Source of the DNA: Paenibacillus sp. FSL R7-0337
Lineage (GTDB): Bacteria; Bacillota; Bacilli; Paenibacillales; Paenibacillaceae
DNA: 64,000 nucleotides
Reading direction: 5' to 3'
Assembly: GCF_037969875.1 (NCBI RefSeq)
Contig: NZ_CP150218.1
Coordinates: forward strand, 1,736,001 to 1,800,000
Of this stretch, positions 54,594 to 61,466 are shown piece after piece. The first letter of the stretch is position 1. Each line of letters opens with the position of its first letter. A program made the position numbers and the translations under genes. The notes beneath the pieces were generated by a model that saw only the letters and a program-made list of their open reading frames with translations, was not told the origin of the DNA and did not search any database.

Positions 54594-54660
54594 TGCTGTT
54601 CCTCCCCGGAATCGTAAGTTGATAGTATGAGAACATTACACTGGAGCGCTAGCTCCGATT

Positions 54661-54674
54661 AGTAAGCGCTACCA
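54661..54674 (-). promoter_or_regulatory. cre-like site in the fuc leader
   Basis: On the minus strand TGGTAGCGCTTACT matches the CcpA consensus TGNAANCGNWNNCW with one mismatch. It lies about 55-68 bp downstream of the predicted fuc start, a position where CcpA can block elongation. Confidence 0.45.
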
Positions 54675-54735
54675 AATACAGCCTCTGCGGTCTGCACACT
54701 TTTGTCTTTCGCCGCAGGCTTTCCATTTCTTCTAC

Positions 54736-54764
54736 ATCATAGAATCACCCACCTTCAAAGTCAA
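54736..54764 (-). promoter_or_regulatory. Predicted sigma-A promoter of the fuc operon
   Basis: On the minus strand, -35 TTGACT (54759-54764), 17-bp spacer and -10 TATGAT (54736-54741). The leader to fucI would be about 136 nt. Confidence 0.7.
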
Positions 54765-54838
54765 CACTATTCCACACTTTAAATTTGGTTATTATGTGGT
54801 TTTGTGTGATATAATTGCGATAAACTGTGGAATCGTTT
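54764..54838. promoter_or_regulatory. Inverted operator-like words for the DeoR regulator
   Basis: TGTGGAATCGTTT (54826-54838, plus strand) and TGTGGAATAGTGT (54776-54764, minus strand) agree at 11 of 13 positions in opposite orientation. The minus copy touches the fuc -35 box. Further TGTG words occur at 54795 and 54844. Confidence 0.5.
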
Positions 54839-54914
54839 GTGATTGTGGGATTTATGTTATGCAGCAGGTTATAGTAAACTGTACTTAACTACATAACGTA
54901 AGGGTGGGCATGAT

Positions 54915-55688
54915 ATGAAAGCTTTTGAACGGCGGGATCTGGTCATTAATGAGCTCTACAGGCATAAGAAGGTTCATGTTGCGGATCTGGCACAGAAATT
55001 TGGTGTATCGGAGGAGACGATCCGGCGCGATCTTGACCGGCTGGACAAGGAGGGTATTGCCAAGAAGAATTACGGCGGGGCAATTCTGAACGCTCACACC
55101 AACGAGGACCCTTCCTACTCGCACAGGCATCAGGTCAACATTGAAGCGAAGCGGATGATTGCGGTAAGGCTGCTGGAGCTGATTAATGACGGGGACAGTG
55201 TGATGACAGACACCAGCACTACGGCTTTTGAAGGATTACGGAGAATCGTGGAGGACAAAAAAAATCTGACAATCATCACCAATTCCCTGGCGGTATTGTC
55301 AGAATTCCAGCATTCCGGGCAAAAACTCATCTCCACGGGGGGCCTGCTCGGACCGGAGACCAGCTCTTTCGTAGGGCCTACGGCCTCGCAGACCATTCTG
55401 AAATATAATGTGGATGTGGCGATTTTCAGCTGCAAGGCACTCTCCATGACCGGCGGACTCTCTGATTCCAACGAAGCGGAGACCGAACTTAAGGTGCTGA
55501 TGCAGCAGCAAGCGAGCAAGGTGGTCCTGCTGGCTGACCATTCCAAGTTCGACCGGATCGCCTTCATCCGGCTGTTCAGCTTCGACAAGGTCGATTATAT
55601 CGTCACCGATCAGCGGCCGTCCGAGGAATGGATCGAGTTCCTTGCCAAATATCAGGTCTCCCTGCTCTACCCTGCTGATTCACAATAA
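54915..55688 (+). CDS. DeoR-family regulator of the fucose operon
   Basis: A 257-residue DeoR/GlpR-type regulator. The helix-turn-helix is VHVADLAQKFGVSEETIRRDLDRLDKEGIAKKNYGGA and the sensor domain includes NDGDSVMTDTSTTAFEG and VVLLADHSKFDRIAF. It is divergent from fucI-kinase-fucA-fucU and so most likely represses that operon, with fuculose-1-phosphate or fucose as the plausible effector. AAGGGTGGGCATG precedes the ATG. Its stop codon lies only 3 nt from the stop of the convergent hydrolase gene. Confidence 0.92.
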   Translation: MKAFERRDLVINELYRHKKVHVADLAQKFGVSEETIRRDLDRLDKEGIAKKNYGGAILNAHTNEDPSYSHRHQVNIEAKRMIAVRLLELINDGDSVMTDTSTTAFEGLRRIVEDKKNLTIITNSLAVLSEFQHSGQKLISTGGLLGPETSSFVGPTASQTILKYNVDVAIFSCKALSMTGGLSDSNEAETELKVLMQQQASKVVLLADHSKFDRIAFIRLFSFDKVDYIVTDQRPSEEWIEFLAKYQVSLLYPADSQ

Positions 55689-55691
55689 GTC

Positions 55692-56531
55692 TTAACGTTC
55701 ACGCTTAAAAGCCTGCGCCGACACGTACACGAACCGTTCCGCTCTGGCCATCATATGGAACTTCTGCTCCGGGAAGTGGCGGTACAGGTGATCTACGAAA
55801 TAGCCCGGATTCTCGGCGTTGCCGGCGAACAGGTCATAATGCAGCGGTACCACGGTCTCAAAGCCTGAGGTCGCCGCGAACTCCGCCGCTTCCCGGTAAT
55901 TCATATTGCCCACGATATTGCGGCTGCCCCGGTAATAATCGCGTCCATTAATCGGCAGCAGCGCCAGATCGATCTTGCGGCTGCCTACCTCCTCAATCAG
56001 CTCAGGGAACAGCACGGTATCCCCGGCATGATAAAGCGTCACCCCGTTAAGCTCCAGAATGTAGCCAACGTACTTAGGATGACCCTGTTCATCGCGTTCG
56101 GGCTGTTCGTGCGCCGCTGCAACGGGTATGACCTTCAGCCCGCTTGCAGGCTCTGTTTCACTGGCAGGCAAGGCAGCAGTCAACTGCTCCTTGCGGATGC
56201 CCAGCGCCTGCAGACGCTCCAGGCAGACCGCCGGGGCCATGAACTGCGCCTGCGGATTCAGTCCGGCAAGCACTGGGAGGGCCTCCTCATCCAGATGATC
56301 TGAATGGTCGTGGGTAATCAGGCAGACCTCCATATTCGTAATCTCTCCAGGGCCTACCGGCGGCGGGAAAGTGCGGTCCGGGTTCGGGGATACATATGGA
56401 TCAATATAGACGGTCACCCCCGCCCCCTTGACAATAATGCTGGCTTGTCCGAGGAACCAGACCGCCAGGCAGCCGTAAGGCACCTCAGTGCTGCGGATTT
56501 CTTCGATCAGTTCTTGGCCTGCTAATGGCAT
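55692..56531 (-). CDS. Metallo-beta-lactamase-fold hydrolase, UlaG-like
   Basis: A 279-residue hydrolase of the metallo-beta-lactamase superfamily, nearest by pattern to the L-ascorbate-6-phosphate lactonase (UlaG) branch. Metal motifs: CLITHDHSDHLDEEAL, LYHAGDTVLFPEL, DLALLPINGRDYYRGSRNIVGNMNYREA and VVPLHYDLFAGNAENPG. I start it at 56531 after GGGAGCAA; the longer frame uses TTG. No other ascorbate genes are present, so the substrate may be a different sugar lactone. Confidence 0.88.
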   Translation of the reverse strand: MPLAGQELIEEIRSTEVPYGCLAVWFLGQASIIVKGAGVTVYIDPYVSPNPDRTFPPPVGPGEITNMEVCLITHDHSDHLDEEALPVLAGLNPQAQFMAPAVCLERLQALGIRKEQLTAALPASETEPASGLKVIPVAAAHEQPERDEQGHPKYVGYILELNGVTLYHAGDTVLFPELIEEVGSRKIDLALLPINGRDYYRGSRNIVGNMNYREAAEFAATSGFETVVPLHYDLFAGNAENPGYFVDHLYRHFPEQKFHMMARAERFVYVSAQAFKRER

Positions 56532-56745
56532 GATGGGTTGCTCCCTTCCTCTCTTCTCTACCAAACTCTAACGTATTACCGTCTTGTCCGCAAATGAAGT
56601 CTTTCAGCGCGCCTCCTATATCACAGCGCTCTGCCCAAGAGGATTCGCTGCGGTGCTGTATTCAGCCCCCATACCCCTATACAACAGATTCATAATAGAG
56701 GTAGTATGGATAGGAAATTTATATCTAGACACTGGAGGAACCCTG

Positions 56746-57102
56746 ATGAGCAGGATTGTGAACACCCCCGCACCGCCTTATTATGCAGTCATTTTTACAT
56801 CGGAACGAACGGACGGTGATCACCACTATGCGGAAATGGCAGAGGAAATGGCCCAGCTCGCCGCCGCCCAGCCTGGATTCCTCGGAATGGAGAGCGCCAG
56901 GGAGGGCCTCGGGATCACTGTATCCTATTGGGATTCTCCTGAAGCCATACGGCAATGGAAACAGAATGAGCGGCATCTGGTCGCCCAAAGCAAAGGAATC
57001 GGGGAATGGTACCTGACTTATAAAACGAGGGTGTGCAAGGTTGAACGGGATTATGGCTTTGAGAAAGAGACCCCGCCAGGCCTTGTTACCGGTGCCGATT
57101 GA
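56746..57102 (+). CDS. Antibiotic biosynthesis monooxygenase (ABM)-domain protein
   Basis: A 118-residue ferredoxin-like-fold protein of the ABM superfamily: PPYYAVIFTSERTDGDHHYAEMAEEMAQLAAAQPGFLGMESARE, split across two strands, then GITVSYWDSPEAIRQWKQNERHL and a C-terminal YKTRVCKVERDYGF. Similar Bacillales proteins (YqjZ-like) have no firm function. I start it at 56746, where GGAGGAACCC precedes the ATG; the longer frame runs into upstream non-coding sequence. It is probably not a biosynthetic enzyme here. Confidence 0.87.
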   Translation: MSRIVNTPAPPYYAVIFTSERTDGDHHYAEMAEEMAQLAAAQPGFLGMESAREGLGITVSYWDSPEAIRQWKQNERHLVAQSKGIGEWYLTYKTRVCKVERDYGFEKETPPGLVTGAD

Positions 57103-57162
57103 TGGGTACAATTATTAGGGTAGGTACTTCAACTACAGGACAGTAAAGGACAGGTGAAATGA

Positions 57163-59100
57163 ATGCAGAATTACGGATTCGCAAGAGTCGCCGCCGCTTC
57201 CCCGGAACTCCGGGTGGCTGACTGCGTATTCAATGCAGACCAGATTATTGAAGCCATCAATACAGCCAGCACCCAGGAGGTGGAGTACCTGGTACTCCCG
57301 GAGCTGTGCATCACCGGCTACAGCTGTGCGGATCTGTTCCTCCAGCCCAGGCTGCTGGAATCCGCGATGCAGGCGCTGCTGCGGATTACGGCCGCGACGG
57401 CAGAGCACCGGATGATTATTATTGCCGGTCTGCCGGTCTCCATCAAGAGCAGGCTGTTTAACTGTGCCGCTGTCCTACAGCAGGGCCGGATTCTCGGGAT
57501 TGTGGTCAAGACCTGCATTCCCGGATACAGTGAATTCTACGAGCCGCGCTGGTTCGCGGGAGCCGAGGAGCTGGAGGTGTCCGAGCTGCGGATCGGCGGA
57601 TCGGTGGTGCCGGTGGGCAATGATTTGATTTTTGCCTGTGAGAGTGACGGAAATCTGTCGTTCGGTGTGGAGATCTGCGAGGATCTCTGGGTGCCGGTGC
57701 CGCCAAGCAGCCTGCTGGCCCAAGCCGGGGCGACGCTGCTGTTCAACCCGTCGGCCAGCAACGAGCTGGTCGGCAAGGCCGATTACCGCCGCCAGCTGGT
57801 CGGGGGCCAGTCTGCCTCGTGTGTGGCCGGTTATGTCTATGCCGGCTGCAATACCGGCGAATCGACAACAGACGTTGTCTTCGGCGGACATTCCCTGATC
57901 GCGGAGAACGGCCAGCTGCTGGCCGAATCGGAACGCTTCACTCATGAGAGCCGGATGATTACCGCCGACATTGACTTGCCGCGGCTGCAGTATTCCCGCA
58001 CCGTGATGGGAACGTTCCGTGCAGGCAAGGGCGGACGCAATTACCGCGAGATTCTCTACGCCGCGCCGCTCAGCAGCGGCACCCGGCGGGAGCTGAAACG
58101 GAACGTAGGCGTCAACCCGTTCGTGCCGGGCAATCCGCTCCAGCGGGACGAACGGTGCCAGGAGATTCTCTCGATCCAGACCTCCGGCCTGATGAAGCGT
58201 ATCCGTCACATCGGCACCAAGCAGGCTGTGATCGGCATCTCCGGCGGCCTCGACTCTACGCTTGCGCTGCTGGTTGCCGTGCGGGCCATGGAGCTGCTCG
58301 GGCGTCCGGCCAGCGATGTGCTGGCGGTCACGATGCCGGGCTTCGGCACGACCAGCCGCACCTACGACAATGCTGTAGGCTTGATCAAAGCGCTCGGCGC
58401 CACGATGAAGGTCGTTGACATCAAGGCGGCCTGCCTCCAGCACTTCGCTGACATCGGCCACGACCCCGAGGTGCATGACCTGACTTACGAGAACGTACAA
58501 GCCCGCGAGCGCACCCAGATTCTGATGGACCTCGCCAACAAGAACGGCGGGATTGTCATCGGTACAGGCGACCTGTCCGAGCTTGCGCTGGGCTGGTGTA
58601 CCTATAACGGCGACCATATGTCGATGTACAGCGTGAATTCGGGCATTCCGAAGACGCTGATCCAATATGTTGTCGCCTGGTATGCGGACCATGAAGCAGA
58701 CGAGACGGTGAACAAGTACCTCTATAGCATAATCGAGACCGGAATCAGCCCGGAACTCCTTCCGCCTTCTGCAACCGGAGAGATTGTCCAGCTGACCGAG
58801 AATATCCTGGGGCCTTACATTGTGCATGACTTCTTCCTCTATTACATGCTGCGTACTGGCGCTTCTCCCGGCAAAATGCTCTATCTCGCCCAGCACGCCT
58901 TCGGCGGTGCTTATCCCAAGGAGCAGCTGACCGCCTGGCTGAAGGTGTTCGTCACCCGCTTCTTCACCCAGCAGTTCAAGCGCTCCTGCCTGCCGGACGG
59001 ACCGAAGGTCGGTACGGTCAGCCTCTCGCCGCGCGGCGACTGGCGTATGCCAAGCGATGCTTCTGCCGCGCTCTGGCTGCAGGAAATCGAAGAACTGTAA
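57163..59100 (+). CDS. nadE: Glutamine-dependent NAD+ synthetase
   Basis: A 645-residue two-domain enzyme converting deamido-NAD+ to NAD+ with glutamine. The N-terminal nitrilase-like glutaminase domain (about 1-270) has catalytic Glu in VLPELCITGYSCADL and Cys in GVEICEDLWVP. The C-terminal synthetase has the P-loop-like AVIGISGGLDSTLALLVAVRAM, TMPGFGTTSRTYDNA, GTGDLSELALGWCTYNGDHMSMYSVN and FKRSCLPDGPKVG. GGACAGGTGAAATGA precedes the ATG. A strong terminator follows. Confidence 0.97.
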   Translation: MQNYGFARVAAASPELRVADCVFNADQIIEAINTASTQEVEYLVLPELCITGYSCADLFLQPRLLESAMQALLRITAATAEHRMIIIAGLPVSIKSRLFNCAAVLQQGRILGIVVKTCIPGYSEFYEPRWFAGAEELEVSELRIGGSVVPVGNDLIFACESDGNLSFGVEICEDLWVPVPPSSLLAQAGATLLFNPSASNELVGKADYRRQLVGGQSASCVAGYVYAGCNTGESTTDVVFGGHSLIAENGQLLAESERFTHESRMITADIDLPRLQYSRTVMGTFRAGKGGRNYREILYAAPLSSGTRRELKRNVGVNPFVPGNPLQRDERCQEILSIQTSGLMKRIRHIGTKQAVIGISGGLDSTLALLVAVRAMELLGRPASDVLAVTMPGFGTTSRTYDNAVGLIKALGATMKVVDIKAACLQHFADIGHDPEVHDLTYENVQARERTQILMDLANKNGGIVIGTGDLSELALGWCTYNGDHMSMYSVNSGIPKTLIQYVVAWYADHEADETVNKYLYSIIETGISPELLPPSATGEIVQLTENILGPYIVHDFFLYYMLRTGASPGKMLYLAQHAFGGAYPKEQLTAWLKVFVTRFFTQQFKRSCLPDGPKVGTVSLSPRGDWRMPSDASAALWLQEIEEL

Positions 59101-59129
59101 CTCCCGGCCGCAGCAATAAGGCCGAAGAC

Positions 59130-59178
59130 AAAGAGGCGTCCCCCATCATCGCAGGATGATCAGGGACGCCTCTTTTTT
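59130..59178 (+). terminator. Terminator of nadE
   Basis: AAAGAGGCGTCCC pairs with GGGACGCCTCTTT around an inner CATCATC/GATGATC hairpin; six T residues follow. The symmetric flanks could also serve the convergent gene. Confidence 0.85.
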
Positions 59179-59192
59179 GTCAGCAATCGGCT

Positions 59193-59621
59193 TCACTCGT
59201 ACCTGTTATCAAGAATCAGGACTTCGTCGCTGCCGAAAGGGGTCTGAATCGTTACCGTCTCGCCCGGACACGCCAGAATCAGCCCTCTGCCCATAGGCGA
59301 CCAGAGGGAAATGCAGAATTCATCCAGCTCAGCTTCACCAGGAATTACAATCCGGTACATATCCTTCAGCGTCTCCTGCCCGATACGCAACGACACCCGG
59401 GAACCGACCAGCACCATAGAACGTTCTAGCGCATCGTTGTCACCGGACAGAATCCGCTCCACCGTCTCCTGATAGCTTTTGATCATCGCCTGTACCTCTG
59501 ACCGCTCAGCCGGTGACTCCCATGTTCCCCTGTCCAGAATGGAGAATTTATGCTCATCAAGATAGACCAGTTGCTGCACCAGCTCCTCGCGCAAGGAAAC
59601 TGTTCTGAGACTATGGCTCAT
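59193..59621 (-). CDS. GreA/GreB-family transcription elongation factor-like protein
   Basis: A 142-residue protein. The N-terminal half is helical (LREELVQQLVYLDEHKFSILDRG ... ERSEVQAMIKSYQETVERIL), like a shortened GreA coiled coil. The C-terminal GreA/Rnk-type domain is VLVGSRVSLRIGQETLKDMYRIVIPGEAELDEFCISLWSPMGRGLILACPGETVTIQTP, read in segments. It is shorter than GreA (about 157), and the coiled coil tip lacks an obvious pair of acidic residues, so it may be a Gre-factor homologue competing for the RNA polymerase channel. I start it at 59621, 9 nt after AGGTG. A 23-codon ORF overlaps its start. Confidence 0.85.
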   Translation of the reverse strand: MSHSLRTVSLREELVQQLVYLDEHKFSILDRGTWESPAERSEVQAMIKSYQETVERILSGDNDALERSMVLVGSRVSLRIGQETLKDMYRIVIPGEAELDEFCISLWSPMGRGLILACPGETVTIQTPFGSDEVLILDNRYE

Positions 59622-59682
59622 AGTAGATTTCACCTACCTTCTTCATCAGGTCATGCTCGAAAATACGCTTGTTCCTGCTCAT
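59611..59682 (-). CDS. Putative 23-residue leader ORF overlapping the GreA-like gene
   Basis: From the ATG at 59682, preceded by a perfect AGGAGGAC site at 8 nt, the frame encodes MSRNKRIFEHDLMKKVGEIY plus three residues and stops at 59611. It thus overlaps the GreA-like start by 11 nt. The basic/acidic peptide is unrecognised. Its ribosome binding site is better than that of the main gene, which fits translational coupling or a regulatory leader. Not verified as expressed. Confidence 0.4.
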   Translation of the reverse strand: MSRNKRIFEHDLMKKVGEIYYEP

Positions 59683-59794
59683 AGCCCTCAGTCCTCCTAT
59701 ATAAGAAAATAGATCCCGCGCAGGGACCTATTCTCTATGATAGCATCTTTCCCGGGAAAGACAATCTCATGTGCAGGGGATGGCGCGCTCCGGT

Positions 59795-60727
59795 TCAACG
59801 CTTCACAGAATCGGCAGATTTCCCGGACGTTCCGGCAGCGGCCCGGCTGTACATATTCAGGTCTTGCAGCTTAATCAGCACTTTGCCGAACCGCCCGCCT
59901 TGGCGGACAACGACTTGCTGCTGCGGGTAGGCCGTGTGCAGATAGTCTGTAACTACCTTGCGGGTAGCCTCTCCCCCGTCCAGATGATGCAGCGGCAGCA
60001 TTTCCATCACCTCAGCGGCTGCTGCTTCCAAGGTCAGCTCCTTGCTTTTCGCTTCGCGGGTAATAATCGTCTCATAGGAATAGCCCTTCAAATATAATAA
60101 TTGAGTCAGATAAGCCATATCCGAAGACTCCGCATGAACCTCCCGGCCCGTCAGCAGCGGCAGCACTTCATTCATCAGACTATGCTCCTGCACACCTGCC
60201 GAGGTGCTGATATAGCAGTATTGCCGGGCACAGCTGATCACCTTCTCCGTGCTCTCCCAGTCGAACACCGCCGGACACATGGACACGAAGACCAGATCGA
60301 AGGCACCCAGCCAGCCGCGTGACGCAATATCGATATTCTCGAACGCTTCATGCACCAGCTCCACCTGACCCGGAGCCGCTCCGGCAGTGTTCTTCAGAAA
60401 CAGCTCCGCTAACGGAACATTAGGCTCTACTGCTGTAACCTTGGCCCCCCGCTCGATAAAAGGAACTGTGAACCCGCCCGAAGCCGCGCCTACATCGAGA
60501 ACAGTCAACCCTTTAAAGTCCGCGCCCTGGCCTTCCATCCAGCCGATAATCCGCTCGCTCCGGTCCCGCCCGGCACTGCTGAATACCTCTTCATTGAACA
60601 CATCCGCTTTATGATCGAAGCTCGTGTGCGGGTTCATACCCATCGCTTTGAACTTGTTAGCCATCGCCTTGGGATCTTCCTTCCAAGCCTTCTCCCATAC
60701 GCTTGCATCGAATAATCCGTTATTCAT
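59795..60727 (-). CDS. Class I SAM-dependent methyltransferase
   Basis: A 310-residue methyltransferase. Motif I is LTVLDVGAASGGFTVPFIERG (about residues 77-97), followed by KVTAVEPNVPLAELF and FDLVFVSMCPAVFDWES. The N-terminal region (WEKAWKEDPKAMANKFKAMGMNPHTSFDHKADVFNEEVF, read in segments) is typical of a group of bacterial methyltransferases near the UbiE type. I start it at 60727 with GAGAGGA upstream, though the spacing is long. The substrate is unknown. Downstream are the GreA-like gene and nadE in opposite orientation. Confidence 0.85.
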   Translation of the reverse strand: MNNGLFDASVWEKAWKEDPKAMANKFKAMGMNPHTSFDHKADVFNEEVFSSAGRDRSERIIGWMEGQGADFKGLTVLDVGAASGGFTVPFIERGAKVTAVEPNVPLAELFLKNTAGAAPGQVELVHEAFENIDIASRGWLGAFDLVFVSMCPAVFDWESTEKVISCARQYCYISTSAGVQEHSLMNEVLPLLTGREVHAESSDMAYLTQLLYLKGYSYETIITREAKSKELTLEAAAAEVMEMLPLHHLDGGEATRKVVTDYLHTAYPQQQVVVRQGGRFGKVLIKLQDLNMYSRAAAGTSGKSADSVKR

Positions 60728-60809
60728 TACTAATTCATCCTCTCTGAATGTATTCATCACACGACAATTACGAAGACTTAAAAGATTTTGAATATCTATA
60801 ATACCCGCT

Positions 60810-60870
60810 AAGTTGCAACGGCTATACCGCCCCTGAAGGGACGGTATCCGTTGCAGCGGGAAATAGCAGC
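60810..60870. repeat. Dispersed hairpin repeat, copy B
   Basis: Related to the element at 25872-25931: arms GCAACGG (60815-60821) / CCGTTGC (60848-60854), inner ACCGCCC/GGGACGGT and trailing CAGCGGGAAATAG. It lies between the methyltransferase and the Rrf2 gene. Confidence 0.7.
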
Positions 60871-60900
60871 ACACAGTATGCGACAGCATGATGCCACAGC

Positions 60901-61302
60901 TTAATGGCTGGCCAGCATCTTCTCGGCAAGCTCGGACATCATTTTGTTACGCAGATAATCCTCCATCTGCCCTTCAGCCTTAACCATCTCCTGCTGAATC
61001 AGACACTCACTGGGATGGTCCAGGGTGCAATCGAACAGCGATGCTGTGCCTTCAATGGCATGGATGATATCCAGGAACGAGATTTCGTCCCCCTTGCGCC
61101 GCAGACGATACCCGCCATTGGCCCCAGATGCGGATTCGATAAGCCCGGCCTTCACCAGCTTGGTTAGAATCTTGGACAAATACGTTGGCGATACATTCTG
61201 CCGCTCGGCAAGCTGCTGCACGCCCATTGGTTTATCGGGAGTGTGCGCCACCAGAAACAGCATCGTGTGCAGGGCGTAGTTCGTTGCTTTGGAGTATTTC
61301 AT
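60901..61302 (-). CDS. Rrf2-family transcriptional regulator
   Basis: A 133-residue Rrf2 winged-helix protein: N-terminal KYSKATNYALHTMLFL, recognition region QQLAERQNVSPTYLSKILTKLVKAGLIESASGANGGYRL and the dimer helix. Two cysteines, Cys92 and Cys100 in FDCTLDHPSEC, match the first two cluster cysteines of NsrR by position, but residue 106 is Met and residue 8 is Asn, so a standard NsrR [4Fe-4S] site is incomplete. AAGGTGGAATAAGAC precedes the ATG. A GTCTG-N6-CAGAC dyad lies just upstream, probably its operator. Confidence 0.92.
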   Translation of the reverse strand: MKYSKATNYALHTMLFLVAHTPDKPMGVQQLAERQNVSPTYLSKILTKLVKAGLIESASGANGGYRLRRKGDEISFLDIIHAIEGTASLFDCTLDHPSECLIQQEMVKAEGQMEDYLRNKMMSELAEKMLASH

Positions 61303-61330
61303 GTCTTATTCCACCTTACATAAGGACTAT

Positions 61331-61346
61331 GTCTGAAATTACAGAC
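61331..61346 (-). promoter_or_regulatory. Dyad upstream of the Rrf2 gene
   Basis: On the minus strand GTCTG-TAATTT-CAGAC. It falls just downstream of the predicted start of the TTGCAA-17-TATCAT promoter, fitting autorepression. Confidence 0.55.
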
Positions 61347-61357
61347 TTTATTTATCT

Positions 61358-61386
61358 ATGATAGCCCTTATGTGGGGAGATTGCAA
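61358..61386 (-). promoter_or_regulatory. Predicted promoter of the Rrf2 gene
   Basis: On the minus strand, -35 TTGCAA (61381-61386), 17-bp spacer, -10 TATCAT (61358-61363). It abuts the terminator of the upstream rhamnosidase gene. Confidence 0.55.
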
Positions 61387-61387
61387 C

Positions 61388-61420
61388 AAAAAACAGAGCC
61401 CTATACTCCCGAGGGCTCTG
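61388..61420 (-). terminator. Terminator of the alpha-L-rhamnosidase gene
   Basis: CAGAGCCCT (61394-61402) pairs with AGGGCTCTG (61412-61420) and is followed by six T residues on the minus strand. Confidence 0.85.
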
Positions 61421-61466
61421 CATCGCAGTATTATCAGTGGCTGAAATAGCCCCGGCTACAATCCGC

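Larger units (their letters stand above)
54594..54914. other. Divergent regulatory region between fucI and the DeoR gene
   Basis: A 321-bp gap without a gene. It contains the fuc promoter, a cre-like site in the fuc leader, and several TGTG-containing words; details are given separately. Confidence 0.6.

Noticed and set aside
57475..58896. Open frame of 473 codons antisense to nadE
   Set aside because: nadE carries all catalytic motifs; the antisense frame has none and no translation signals.
60728..60889. N-terminal extension of the methyltransferase by 54 codons
   Set aside because: It reads through the dispersed hairpin repeat and has no family similarity.
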